A stretch of 64,000 bases of DNA, taken from positions 2,230,001 through 2,294,000 of the forward strand of contig NZ_JAQIJT010000002.1 of the NCBI RefSeq assembly GCF_036946125.1, in the 5' to 3' direction. The stretch is from Sphingomonas adhaesiva. Its GTDB lineage: Bacteria > Pseudomonadota > Alphaproteobacteria > Sphingomonadales > Sphingomonadaceae. Below, in pieces: positions 56,920-64,000 of the stretch; the stretch's first letter is position 1, and each line of letters begins with the position of its first letter. The notes beneath the pieces are model-generated. The model was not told the origin of the DNA. It saw only the letters and a list, made by a program, of their open reading frames with translations, and searched no databases. Both the position numbers and the translations under genes were made by a program.

Positions 56920-58118
56920 CCGATACCGCGACCGACAAGGCAGCCGACGAGCCGACCGGCAACACGACGCAACCCGCCGCCGATACCAAGCCGACCGACA
57001 AGCCGCAGGCGCGCAGGCGGGCGCTGCTCATCCTGGGCGTGGTGGTCCTGGTCGGGCTGATCGTCTGGGCGGTGTTCCACTTCCTGCTGGCGAAGCCCGA
57101 GGAGGAGACCGACGACGCCTATGTCGCGGGCGACGTGGTCGCGGTGACCGCGCGCGATCCCGGCACGGTGCTGGCGCTGCACGCCGACAACACGCAGGCG
57201 GTGAAGGCGGGGCAGCCGCTGATCGACCTGGACCCGACGACCGCGGACGTGAACCTGGCCTCCGCCGAGGCCGAGCTGGCGCGCGCGGTGCGCGCCACAC
57301 GCGCCGACTTCACCCGCGTCGGTCAGTCCGACGCCGGGATCGTCCAAGCCCAGGCCGAGCTGGCGCGCGCGCGCGACGACTACGCGCGGCGCCGCGGCGC
57401 CGCGGCGCAGGGCGCGGTATCTGGCGAGGAACTGGACCATGCCGCGGACGCGGTGAAGGTCGCCACCGCCAATCTGCGGCTGGCGCAGGAGCAGCGGCGG
57501 CAGGCGCAAAGCGCGGTGCAGGGCACCGACGTCGACACCAACCCGGCGGTGATGGCGGCGAAGGCCGCGTACCGCCGCGCCGCGATCGTGCGCGGGCACA
57601 TGCGGGTCATCGCGCCGATCACCGGCGTGGTCGCGCAGCGCACGGTGCAGGTCGGGCAGCAGGTCAACGCCGGCATGCCGCTGATGGCGATCGTGCCGCT
57701 CGACCGGCTGTGGGTCGATGCGAATTTCCGCGAGACCCAGCTGAAGGACCTGCGCATCGGGCAGCCCGCGACGGTCGTCGCGGACGTGTACGGCGGCGAC
57801 GTGGTGTATCACGGGCGCGTCGTCGGCGTGGGCGCCGGCAGCGGCAATGCCTTCGCGCTGCTGCCGCCGCAGAACGCGAGCGGCAACTGGATCAAGATCG
57901 TCCAGCGCGTGCCGGTCCGCATCGCGCTGAACCCGCAGGAACTGCGCGCCAATCCGTTGCGGGTCGGACTGTCGGTGAAAGCGACCGTCGACACCGCGAA
58001 CCTGAACGGCGGGCGGCTGGCGCAGGTCGCGGCGGCGCCGTACCGCGGCGATGCGACCGTGGGCACCACGCCCGAGGTCGAGGCGCGCATCCGGCGGATC
58101 GTGGCGGCGAATCGATGA
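56916..58118 (+). CDS. emrA: EmrA-type membrane fusion protein
   Basis: 400-aa HlyD-family periplasmic adaptor: cytoplasmic N-tail rich in Thr/Asp/Lys, one membrane helix at about 35-57 (RALLILGVVVLVGLIVWAVF), biotinyl-lipoyl-like halves (DAYVAGDVVAVTARDPGTVL and AIVRGHMRVIAPITGVVAQR), helical hairpin between, and a beta-barrel (LWVDANFRETQLKDLRIGQP). It links the inner-membrane EmrB pump to the NodT channel. It overlaps the preceding gene by 4 bp. Confidence 0.93.
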   Translation: MTDTATDKAADEPTGNTTQPAADTKPTDKPQARRRALLILGVVVLVGLIVWAVFHFLLAKPEEETDDAYVAGDVVAVTARDPGTVLALHADNTQAVKAGQPLIDLDPTTADVNLASAEAELARAVRATRADFTRVGQSDAGIVQAQAELARARDDYARRRGAAAQGAVSGEELDHAADAVKVATANLRLAQEQRRQAQSAVQGTDVDTNPAVMAAKAAYRRAAIVRGHMRVIAPITGVVAQRTVQVGQQVNAGMPLMAIVPLDRLWVDANFRETQLKDLRIGQPATVVADVYGGDVVYHGRVVGVGAGSGNAFALLPPQNASGNWIKIVQRVPVRIALNPQELRANPLRVGLSVKATVDTANLNGGRLAQVAAAPYRGDATVGTTPEVEARIRRIVAANR

Positions 58119-58144
58119 GGGCGATGCGCCGCCCCGCACATGAC

Positions 58145-58297
58145 GTCACCGCGGACTTGTTCGCGACGTCTGCGAAAGTCGTGGATCGCTCCACAATGCG
58201 CCGTTCCCCGGCGAAGGCCGGGGCCCAGTTGGCGTGGCTTATCCGTCTGTTACCACCGTCCCCCAGCTGGGCCCCGGCCTTCGCCGGGGAACAAGGA
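58145..58297. repeat. Repeat G plus REP pair family F
   Basis: 58145-58219 matches the segment at 51031-51108. It runs into TTCCCCGGCGAAGGCCGGGG CC and, after a loop of about 45 bp, the inverted GGCCCCGGCCTTCGCCGGGG AA. The second part is the intergenic form of the element found inside imuB. Confidence 0.8.
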
Positions 58298-58320
58298 ACC
58301 GAATCTCGCGGAGGTGTCGC

Positions 58321-58404
58321 CTTGTCCCGGGGTCAAGGGTTCCGCGCGCCGCACGATCGTCGGCGCTCGACGCCCAGGATGCCGGGACAAGCCCGGCATG
58401 ACGG
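58321..58404. repeat. Palindromic repeat pair, family A
   Basis: TTGTCCCGGGGTCAAGGGTT and the inverted CCCAGGATGCCGGGACAAGC CCGGCATGACGG. Its end abuts the ribosome-binding region of emrB. With the preceding element it fills the 295-bp gap between emrA and emrB. Confidence 0.8.
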
Positions 58405-58413
58405 AGAGAGTCG

Positions 58414-59952
58414 GTGAGCCAGCCCCCCTCCCCTCCCCCGCTGTCCGGCGCGAAGCTCGGCCTCACCGCCTTCGCGCTGGCGCTGGGCACGTTCATGATG
58501 GTGCTCGACACCACGATCGCCAACGTGTCGCTACCGACGATCTCGGGCAATCTGGGCGTCAGCAGCGACAATTCGACGTGGATCATCACCGCCTTCGCGG
58601 TCGCCAACGGGGTGGCGGTGCCGCTGACCGGGTGGCTGATGCGGCGGTTCGGGGTGGTGCGGGTGTTCTGCACCTCGGTCGCGCTGTTCACCATGGCGTC
58701 GTTCCTGTGCGGCATCGCGTGGAACCTGCCCTCGCTGATCGTCTTCCGCGTGCTGCAGGGCGCGGTGTCGGGGCCGATGATGCCCGGCAGCCAGGCGCTG
58801 CTGATCGCGATCTTCCCGCCGGACAAGCGCGGGACGGCGCTGGGCATCTGGTCGATGACGACGCTGGTCGCGCCGATCATGGGGCCGATCCTGGGCGGCT
58901 ACATCTCCGACAACTACCATTGGTCGTGGATCTTCCTCATCAACGTGCCCTTCGGCATCCTGACCGCGCTCGTCTGCTGGACCAACCTGAAGGATCGCGA
59001 GACGCCGACGACGAAGCTGCCGATCGACACGATCGGGCTGGCGCTGTTGGTCGTGTGGATCGGATCGCTGCAGATCATGCTGGATCTCGGCAAGAATGCC
59101 GACTGGTTCAACGATCCCACGATCGTCGTGCTGGCGCTGGTCGCGCTGGTCGGGTTCGTCGCCTGGGTGATCTGGGAGCTGACCGACGCCAACCCAACCG
59201 TCGACCTGACGCTGTTCGCGCGGCGCAATTTCGTGATCGGCAACCTCGCCTTCTCGCTCGGCTATGCGGTGTTCTTCGCCAACATCCTGATCCTGCCGCT
59301 GTGGCTTCAGACGCAGCTGAACTATACCGCGACCTGGGCCGGGCTGGTCGCCGCGCCCAGCGGGCTGGTGGCGGTGGTGCTGACGCCGTTCGTCGCGCGA
59401 TTGTCGGGGAAAGTCGACGCGCGCATCCTGGCGACGATCGCGTTCGGCGGCTTCGCGGTCAGCTACTGGATGCGCTCGGGCTATACGACGCAGGCGAGCT
59501 TTGCCGACTTCGTGCTGCCGCTGCTGGTGCAGGGCGTGTCGATGAGCACGTTCTTCCTGTCGATGCTGACGATCTCGCTCGACAAGATCCCGCCCGACCG
59601 GCTGCCGTCCGCGACCGGCATCTCCAACTTCTGCCGCATCGTCGCGGGCAGCTTCGCCGCGTCGATCATCACCACCGCCTGGGACCGGCGCGAGGCGCTG
59701 CACCAGACGCGGCTGGCCGATGCGGTGGGGCAGGGCGTGCCGTACCAGATGGCGGCGGAGCAGCTGCAACGGCTGGGGCTGAACGCGACGCAGGCGGCAG
59801 GCGCGGTCACGCGGCAGATGGTCGGCCAGGCCTATCTGCTGGCGTCGACCGACCTGTTCCGGCTGTCGGCATGGCTGTCGGGCAGCCTGATCGTGCTGGT
59901 GTGGCTGTGCCGCCGGCCCGGCACGCCGTCGGGGCCGGTGGCGGCGGATTGA
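58414..59952 (+). CDS. emrB: EmrB/QacA-type drug exporter (DHA2 MFS)
   Basis: 512-aa proton-driven MFS exporter with 14 predicted helices. DHA2 motifs: LDTTIANVSLPTI in helix 1 (residues about 30-42), GWLMRRFGVVRVF, GAVSGPMMPGSQALL, and the antiporter motif region WSMTTLVAPIMGPILGGYI in helix 5. GTG 58414 with GGAGAGAG upstream. It is the last gene of the marR-nodT-emrA-emrB pump operon, though a 295-bp repeat-filled gap separates it from emrA. Confidence 0.94.
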   Translation: MSQPPSPPPLSGAKLGLTAFALALGTFMMVLDTTIANVSLPTISGNLGVSSDNSTWIITAFAVANGVAVPLTGWLMRRFGVVRVFCTSVALFTMASFLCGIAWNLPSLIVFRVLQGAVSGPMMPGSQALLIAIFPPDKRGTALGIWSMTTLVAPIMGPILGGYISDNYHWSWIFLINVPFGILTALVCWTNLKDRETPTTKLPIDTIGLALLVVWIGSLQIMLDLGKNADWFNDPTIVVLALVALVGFVAWVIWELTDANPTVDLTLFARRNFVIGNLAFSLGYAVFFANILILPLWLQTQLNYTATWAGLVAAPSGLVAVVLTPFVARLSGKVDARILATIAFGGFAVSYWMRSGYTTQASFADFVLPLLVQGVSMSTFFLSMLTISLDKIPPDRLPSATGISNFCRIVAGSFAASIITTAWDRREALHQTRLADAVGQGVPYQMAAEQLQRLGLNATQAAGAVTRQMVGQAYLLASTDLFRLSAWLSGSLIVLVWLCRRPGTPSGPVAAD

Positions 59953-59960
59953 GGTATCGA

Positions 59961-60063
59961 AGCCCCTCCCCTTCAGGGGAGGGGGTGGGGTGGGGCAGTC
60001 ACAGGTCGGCCTCTCTGCGAGGCTTCCCCCCACCCCCTCCCCCTCCCCTGAAGGGGAGGGGCT
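59961..60063. repeat. Palindromic repeat pair, family D
   Basis: GCCCCTCCCCTTCAGGGGAG GGGGTGGGG and the inverted CCCCACCCCCTCCCCCTCCC CTGAAGGGGAGGGGC around a roughly 40-bp loop, between the convergent emrB and aldehyde dehydrogenase genes. Likely stops both transcripts. Confidence 0.85.
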
Positions 60064-60071
60064 TGCCGTGG

Positions 60072-61511
60072 TCAGACGTTCGCGATCACCACCGCGCGCG
60101 TGTTCAGGTACGCCTCCAGCGCCTCCGGCCCGCCCTCGGTGCCGTAGCCCGAGTCCTTGATCCCGCCGAAGGGCAGTTCCGCGGTGCCCGCGGCGGGGGT
60201 GTTGACCCACAGCATCCCCGCCTCGACCCGGCGCGTCAGCAGATCGGCGTTCTTCAGCGAGGCGGTGAAGGCATAGGCGGCGAGGCCGTAGGAGAGCCGG
60301 TTCGCCTCCGCGATCGCCTCGTCCAGCGTGTCGAACCCGCGAATACCGGCGACGGGGCCGAACGGCTCCTCGTTGAACAGCTTCGCCGATAGCGGCACGT
60401 CGGTGAGCACGGTCGGCTGCCAGAAATTGCCCGCCTCGCCGATGCGCGCGCCGCCGGTCAGGACGGTCGCGCCCCGCGCCACGGCATCCTCCTGGAACGC
60501 CTTCATCGCATCGAGCCGGCGCGGGTTGGCGAGCGGGCCCATCTGCGTCCCCTCGGCGGTGCCGTCGCCCACCTTCAGCCCCTGCGCCAGCGCGGCGAAC
60601 GCCTCGGCGAAGCGCGCCTTGACGCTGTTGTGGACCAGGAAGCGCGTGGGCGAGATGCACACCTGTCCTGCGTTGCGGAACTTCGCGCCGCCGATGCTCT
60701 TCACCGCCAGGTCGACGTCGGCATCCTCGCACACGATGACCGGCGCATGGCCGCCCAGCTCCATCGAGACGCGCTTCATATACTTGCCCGCCTGCGCGGC
60801 GAGCAGCTTGCCGACCGGGGTCGAGCCGGTGAAGGTGATCTTGCGGATGATCGGGCTGGCGATCAGATATTCCGAAATCTCCGCCGGATCGCCGTAGACG
60901 AGGCCCAGCACGCCCTCTGGCAGGCCGGCGTCCTGGAACGCGCGGATCAGCTCCGCCGGGCTCGCGGGGGTTTCCTCCGGCGCCTTGACGATCATTGAGC
61001 AGCCCGCCGCGAGCCCGGCGCCGATCTTGCGCACCACCTGGTTGATCGGGAAGTTCCACGGCGTGAAGGCCGCGGTCGGCCCGACCGGGTCCTTCACGAC
61101 CATCTGCCGTACCGCCGGATCGGTGCGATGGGGGACGAGGCGGCCGTAGACGCGGAAGCCCTCCTCCGCGAACCATTCGATGATGTCGGCGGCCGCCATC
61201 GCCTCGCCCTTCGCCTCCGCCAGGGGCTTGCCCTGCTCGCGGGTCATCAGCTGCGCGATGCCGCCCGCGCGCTCGCGCATCAGCGCCGCGGCGCCGCGCA
61301 TGATCCGGCTGCGCGCGGCGGGCGTCATGTCGCGCCACGTCGCGAACCCCTTGTCCGCCGCCTCCAGCGCGGCGTCGAGATCGGCGCGCCCGGCGTGCGC
61401 GACGCGGCCGATCTCCTCGCCCGTCGCGGGGTTGCGCACGGGGATCGTGCGGCCGTCGGCGGCATCGCGCCACGTCCCGGCGATAAACAGCCGGGTATCG
61501 GGATAGCTCAT
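60072..61511 (-). CDS. gabD: NAD(P)+ succinate-semialdehyde-type dehydrogenase
   Basis: 479-aa aldehyde dehydrogenase, closest in pattern to succinate-semialdehyde dehydrogenase: FTPWNFPINQVVRKIGAGLA, KITFTGSTPVGKLLA, catalytic Glu in VSMELGGHAPVIV and Cys in NAGQVCISPTRFLVH, then PFGGIKDSGYGTEGG. It oxidises an omega-oxo acid (or other aldehyde) in the cytoplasm. GGAG lies upstream of ATG 61511. It follows the M3 peptidase gene on the same strand at 64 bp. Confidence 0.88.
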   Translation of the reverse strand: MSYPDTRLFIAGTWRDAADGRTIPVRNPATGEEIGRVAHAGRADLDAALEAADKGFATWRDMTPAARSRIMRGAAALMRERAGGIAQLMTREQGKPLAEAKGEAMAAADIIEWFAEEGFRVYGRLVPHRTDPAVRQMVVKDPVGPTAAFTPWNFPINQVVRKIGAGLAAGCSMIVKAPEETPASPAELIRAFQDAGLPEGVLGLVYGDPAEISEYLIASPIIRKITFTGSTPVGKLLAAQAGKYMKRVSMELGGHAPVIVCEDADVDLAVKSIGGAKFRNAGQVCISPTRFLVHNSVKARFAEAFAALAQGLKVGDGTAEGTQMGPLANPRRLDAMKAFQEDAVARGATVLTGGARIGEAGNFWQPTVLTDVPLSAKLFNEEPFGPVAGIRGFDTLDEAIAEANRLSYGLAAYAFTASLKNADLLTRRVEAGMLWVNTPAAGTAELPFGGIKDSGYGTEGGPEALEAYLNTRAVVIANV

Positions 61512-61575
61512 GTCATGCTCCGTTGGGAATCGGATGGAGAGGGACGCGCCGCGCCGCAGCGCGTTCCCCTCCCCC

Positions 61576-63591
61576 TCACTTACCCTTGGCGAGACGTGCC
61601 GTGTACGCGTCGAGCGACAGCGGGCGGCCGAGGAAATCCTGCACCAGCGCGGCCGCAGGCTTCGCCCCGCCGGGGGCCAGCACCTTCTCGCGATAGGCGC
61701 GCGCGACCGCCGGGTTGCGCAGCCCCTCGCGCTCGAACCGGGTCCACAGGTCGAGCGCGATCGTCTTCGACCACATATAGGTGTAATAATAGGCCGAATA
61801 ACCGCCCAGATGCCCCCATGCCGCCTGCGGATGCACGCCCGCGGGGGTGGGCGGCAGCGCGTAGCGATCGTTCAGCGCGATATATTGCGCGGTCAGGTCC
61901 GGCTGCGGCGGCCCCAGGTGATAGCCCAACGACGCGTTCGACAGGCCGAACTGGCGACGATCACCCAGCGCCTCGCCGAAATAGCGCGCACGGTTCATCC
62001 GCTCGACCAGATCGCGCGGGATCACGTTGCCCTTGGCATCCTTCGCGAAGCGCGCCAGCGTATCATAGTCCCAGACGAAATTCTCCAGCATCTGCGACGG
62101 CGCCTCGATGAAGTCCCATTCGAGATTGCCCATGCCGGACGAGGCGTAATGCACCCGACCGGACAGCATGACGTGGATGAGGTGGCCGTATTCGTGGAGG
62201 AACGTCTCCACGTCGCGGTGCTCCATCAGCCCCGTCGTGTGATCGCCCGCGGGGAAGTTCGTGACCAGCGCCGCCATCGGGATCACGCGCCCCGCGACGC
62301 CCGCGCGCAGCGGCACGACATTGGCGTGACTGTACTTGCCCGGCCGCGGGTGGGTGTCGAAGTAGAAGCGGCCGATGACCTGTCCGCCGTCGAGCATCTC
62401 ATACGCCTCGACCGCGGGGTCCCAGGTCGCGGTCTTCCACGGGCGGATCTCCACCCCCATCAGGTCGCGCGTCAGCTGGAGCATGCCATCGCGCACGTCG
62501 TCATAGGCGAAATACTGGCGCACCGCCTGGGGATCGACCGCATATTGCTCCTTGCGGACCAGCTGGCCGTAATAGCCGGTCTGCCACGCGGCGATATCGG
62601 TCGCGCCGGGCTGATCCTTGCGCAGACGCTCGACGAGGCGGGCAAGGTCGCGGCGCGCATAGGGGTCGCCCGCGGCGACGCCGCGGTCGATGAACGCCGC
62701 CGCCTTCGCGGGCGTGTCCACCATCTTGTTCTCCAGCGCGACGGTGGCGTAGTTCGGCCGCCCGAGCAGCTTCGCCAGCGTGTCGCGGGTGGTGAACATC
62801 TCGCTCAGCACGGCGTCGTTCTGCGGCCAGGCGCGGCTCTGGAAGGCGGTGTAGAGCCGGCGGCGCAGCGCGTCGCTCCTCGCATAGCTCATCACCGGCA
62901 TCAGGTCGGGGTAGTCGGTGGAAATCTCCACCTTCCCGTCCGCGCCCGGCTTGTGCGCGGCGACGAAGTCCGCCGGCAGGCCGTCGAGCTCGGCGGGATC
63001 GGCCTTCACGACCAGCCGGCTGCCCGCGATGTTGCCCTCGAACCGCACCTCCAGCTCGGAGATGCGCTTGCTGAGCGCCGCCACCCGCGCGCGCGTCGCC
63101 TCGTCGCGCGAGACGCCGGCGCGGTCGAAGTCGGCGAGCGTGCGGCGGACGACATGCTGCGTCTCCGCGTCCGCGCCTGCCAGCGGCACCGCCTTCAGCC
63201 GGTCGTAGACGGGGCGCGACAGCTGGAGCGCGGTCGCCGCCTCGTTGACGCGGGTCTGGCAGGCGCGACCCGCCTCGCGCCGCGGTTCGTCGGGCGCGAC
63301 CTCGGCGATCAGGCTGCTGTCGCCCGCCGCCGCGCCGAGCAGCCCGGCGATGTCGTCGAAGCGCCGGAAGCTGGCGAGCGTCGCCGGACCCGACTCCTTC
63401 TCCAGCGCGGTGCGCAGCGCCATGGCCCGGGCCAGATAGCGGTCGCACAGCGCAGCGACCGCGGCCGGATCGGCGGGGGTCAGCGCGGTCGTGTTCAGCA
63501 TCGCATCGGTATCGGACGCGGGCGCCGCGGTCGGCGCCTGTGCCGCGACGAGCGCGAGCAGCGACGGCAGCAGGAGCAGGTGGCGTGTCAT
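61576..63591 (-). CDS. M3-family zinc oligopeptidase, exported
   Basis: 671-aa thimet-oligopeptidase-type metallopeptidase. Sec signal RHLLLLPSLLALVAAQAPTA (residues 3-22); zinc motif FLHEYGHLIHVM at about residue 460, with the third ligand Glu expected about 25 residues later (EWDFIEAPSQMLENF). GDHTTGLMEHRDVETF and YFGEALGDRRQFGLSNASLG are also typical. It probably trims short peptides in the periplasm. It precedes the aldehyde dehydrogenase gene and lies 75 bp from the partial MFS gene. Confidence 0.92.
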   Translation of the reverse strand: MTRHLLLLPSLLALVAAQAPTAAPASDTDAMLNTTALTPADPAAVAALCDRYLARAMALRTALEKESGPATLASFRRFDDIAGLLGAAAGDSSLIAEVAPDEPRREAGRACQTRVNEAATALQLSRPVYDRLKAVPLAGADAETQHVVRRTLADFDRAGVSRDEATRARVAALSKRISELEVRFEGNIAGSRLVVKADPAELDGLPADFVAAHKPGADGKVEISTDYPDLMPVMSYARSDALRRRLYTAFQSRAWPQNDAVLSEMFTTRDTLAKLLGRPNYATVALENKMVDTPAKAAAFIDRGVAAGDPYARRDLARLVERLRKDQPGATDIAAWQTGYYGQLVRKEQYAVDPQAVRQYFAYDDVRDGMLQLTRDLMGVEIRPWKTATWDPAVEAYEMLDGGQVIGRFYFDTHPRPGKYSHANVVPLRAGVAGRVIPMAALVTNFPAGDHTTGLMEHRDVETFLHEYGHLIHVMLSGRVHYASSGMGNLEWDFIEAPSQMLENFVWDYDTLARFAKDAKGNVIPRDLVERMNRARYFGEALGDRRQFGLSNASLGYHLGPPQPDLTAQYIALNDRYALPPTPAGVHPQAAWGHLGGYSAYYYTYMWSKTIALDLWTRFEREGLRNPAVARAYREKVLAPGGAKPAAALVQDFLGRPLSLDAYTARLAKGK

Positions 63592-63666
63592 CGTAAATCC
63601 CCTCTTCGTTGCAGCGCACGATGGTCGGCCCGGCGCGCTTTCACAAGGGGTGCGGGGCGCTGGACG

Positions 63667-64000
63667 TCAGGCCGGAGTCGCGCGCGCCTCGCGGACGCGC
63701 AGCGTGGCGGCGGCGGCACACAGCATCATCGCGCCCGCCAGCACCAGCACGTGGCGCGGATCGCCGCCCAGCACGGGGCGGTAGATCAGCGGCATCACCA
63801 GCGTCTCGATCATCATCGGCACGACGATGAACATGTTGAAGATGCCCATGTAGATGCCGGTGCGCTGCGGCGGGATCGCGCCCGCGAGCATGACATAGGG
63901 ATTGCCCATCAGGCTGGCCCAGCCGATGCCGATGCCGATCATCGGCAGCGCCAGCGCGGTGCGGCCGTCCACCCAGGGCAGCGACAGCATCGCCGCGCCC
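63667..64000 (-). CDS. MFS transporter C-terminus, cut by window edge
   Basis: Only the last about 110 residues are seen: three hydrophobic helices with IGIGIGWASLMGNPYVMLAG, PPQRTGIYMGIFNMFIVVPM and VLVLAGAMMLCAAAATLRV. The PxxxxGxYMGIFNMFIVxP pattern is common in SLC45/sucrose-type MFS transporters, so a disaccharide such as maltose or sucrose is a reasonable guess. The rest lies beyond base 64000 on the minus strand. Confidence 0.8.
   Translation of the reverse strand, partial: GAAMLSLPWVDGRTALALPMIGIGIGWASLMGNPYVMLAGAIPPQRTGIYMGIFNMFIVVPMMIETLVMPLIYRPVLGGDPRHVLVLAGAMMLCAAAATLRVREARATPA

Noticed and set aside
1..64000. tRNA, rRNA, IS transposase or prophage genes
   Set aside because: None seen on either strand; all long frames with protein-like composition are accounted for by the genes listed.

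Overview
The window is about 64 kb of high-GC DNA and reads as a chromosomal segment of a sphingomonad (Alphaproteobacteria, probably Sphingomonas or a close relative). The support is inferential: an alphaproteobacterial LexA box (GTTC-N7-GTTC, seen as GAAC-N7-GAAC) in front of an imuA/imuB/dnaE2 mutasome, a TonB-dependent receptor with the IVVTAQRR plug start, many acyl-CoA dehydrogenases, and dense REP-like palindromes between genes. I see no rRNA, tRNA, CRISPR array, IS transposase or prophage. Both ends cut genes: an MFS permease on the left (+ strand) and the C-terminus of another MFS permease on the right (- strand).

Layout. 0-8 kb: MFS permease, Cu/Zn superoxide dismutase, MaoC-like hydratase, a myo-inositol lipid cluster (CDP-alcohol phosphotransferase divergent from inositol-phosphate synthase and a sugar-phosphate nucleotidyltransferase), a thiolase and three small proteins. 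8-13 kb: a minus-strand branched-chain 2-oxoacid dehydrogenase operon (E1alpha, E1beta, E2) ending in a PP2C-type phosphatase gene. 13-20 kb: the SOS mutasome imuA-imuB-dnaE2, interrupted between imuB and dnaE2 by an antisense PIN-toxin/Phd-antitoxin pair. 20-24 kb: PerM/AI-2E-type permease, lipoprotein trehalase, fumarylacetoacetase-family hydrolase. 24-29 kb: acyl-CoA dehydrogenases, a frameshifted CBS-like remnant, a DUF3429 protein, an aminoglycoside-phosphotransferase-fold protein and a LysR regulator. 29.6-35.2 kb: a chemoreceptor, then TPR protein-purU-kynU. 35.4-39.8 kb: TetR, TonB receptor and cytochrome P450, a likely uptake-and-oxidation module. 39.8-47.2 kb: a Pro/Ala-rich membrane protein, a PPP-type phosphatase, and an acyl-CoA/SDR/phosphotransferase cluster. 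47.3-52.1 kb: a frameshifted hisZ, a DUF885 protein, a glutathione transferase, an 820-bp repeat field with three tandem 163-bp units, and a small beta-rich protein. 52-60 kb: M16 peptidase, then MarR-NodT-EmrA-EmrB multidrug efflux. 60-64 kb: succinate-semialdehyde-type dehydrogenase, M3 oligopeptidase and the partial MFS gene.

The most notable features are: (1) REP-pair elements that appear to be inserted in frame inside coding sequences, one in the E2 linker and one in ImuB; (2) a PP2C phosphatase as the last gene of a branched-chain dehydrogenase operon, which parallels the mammalian PPM1K/BCKDH pair; (3) a toxin-antitoxin pair lying antisense inside the SOS mutasome, with a perfect 10-bp-arm palindrome between antitoxin and dnaE2; (4) an inositol-lipid cluster with a perfect 8-bp-arm operator-like dyad; (5) two single-nucleotide frameshifts (hisZ and a CBS-like gene). 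Functional assignments come from motifs and remembered family features; no search was run.
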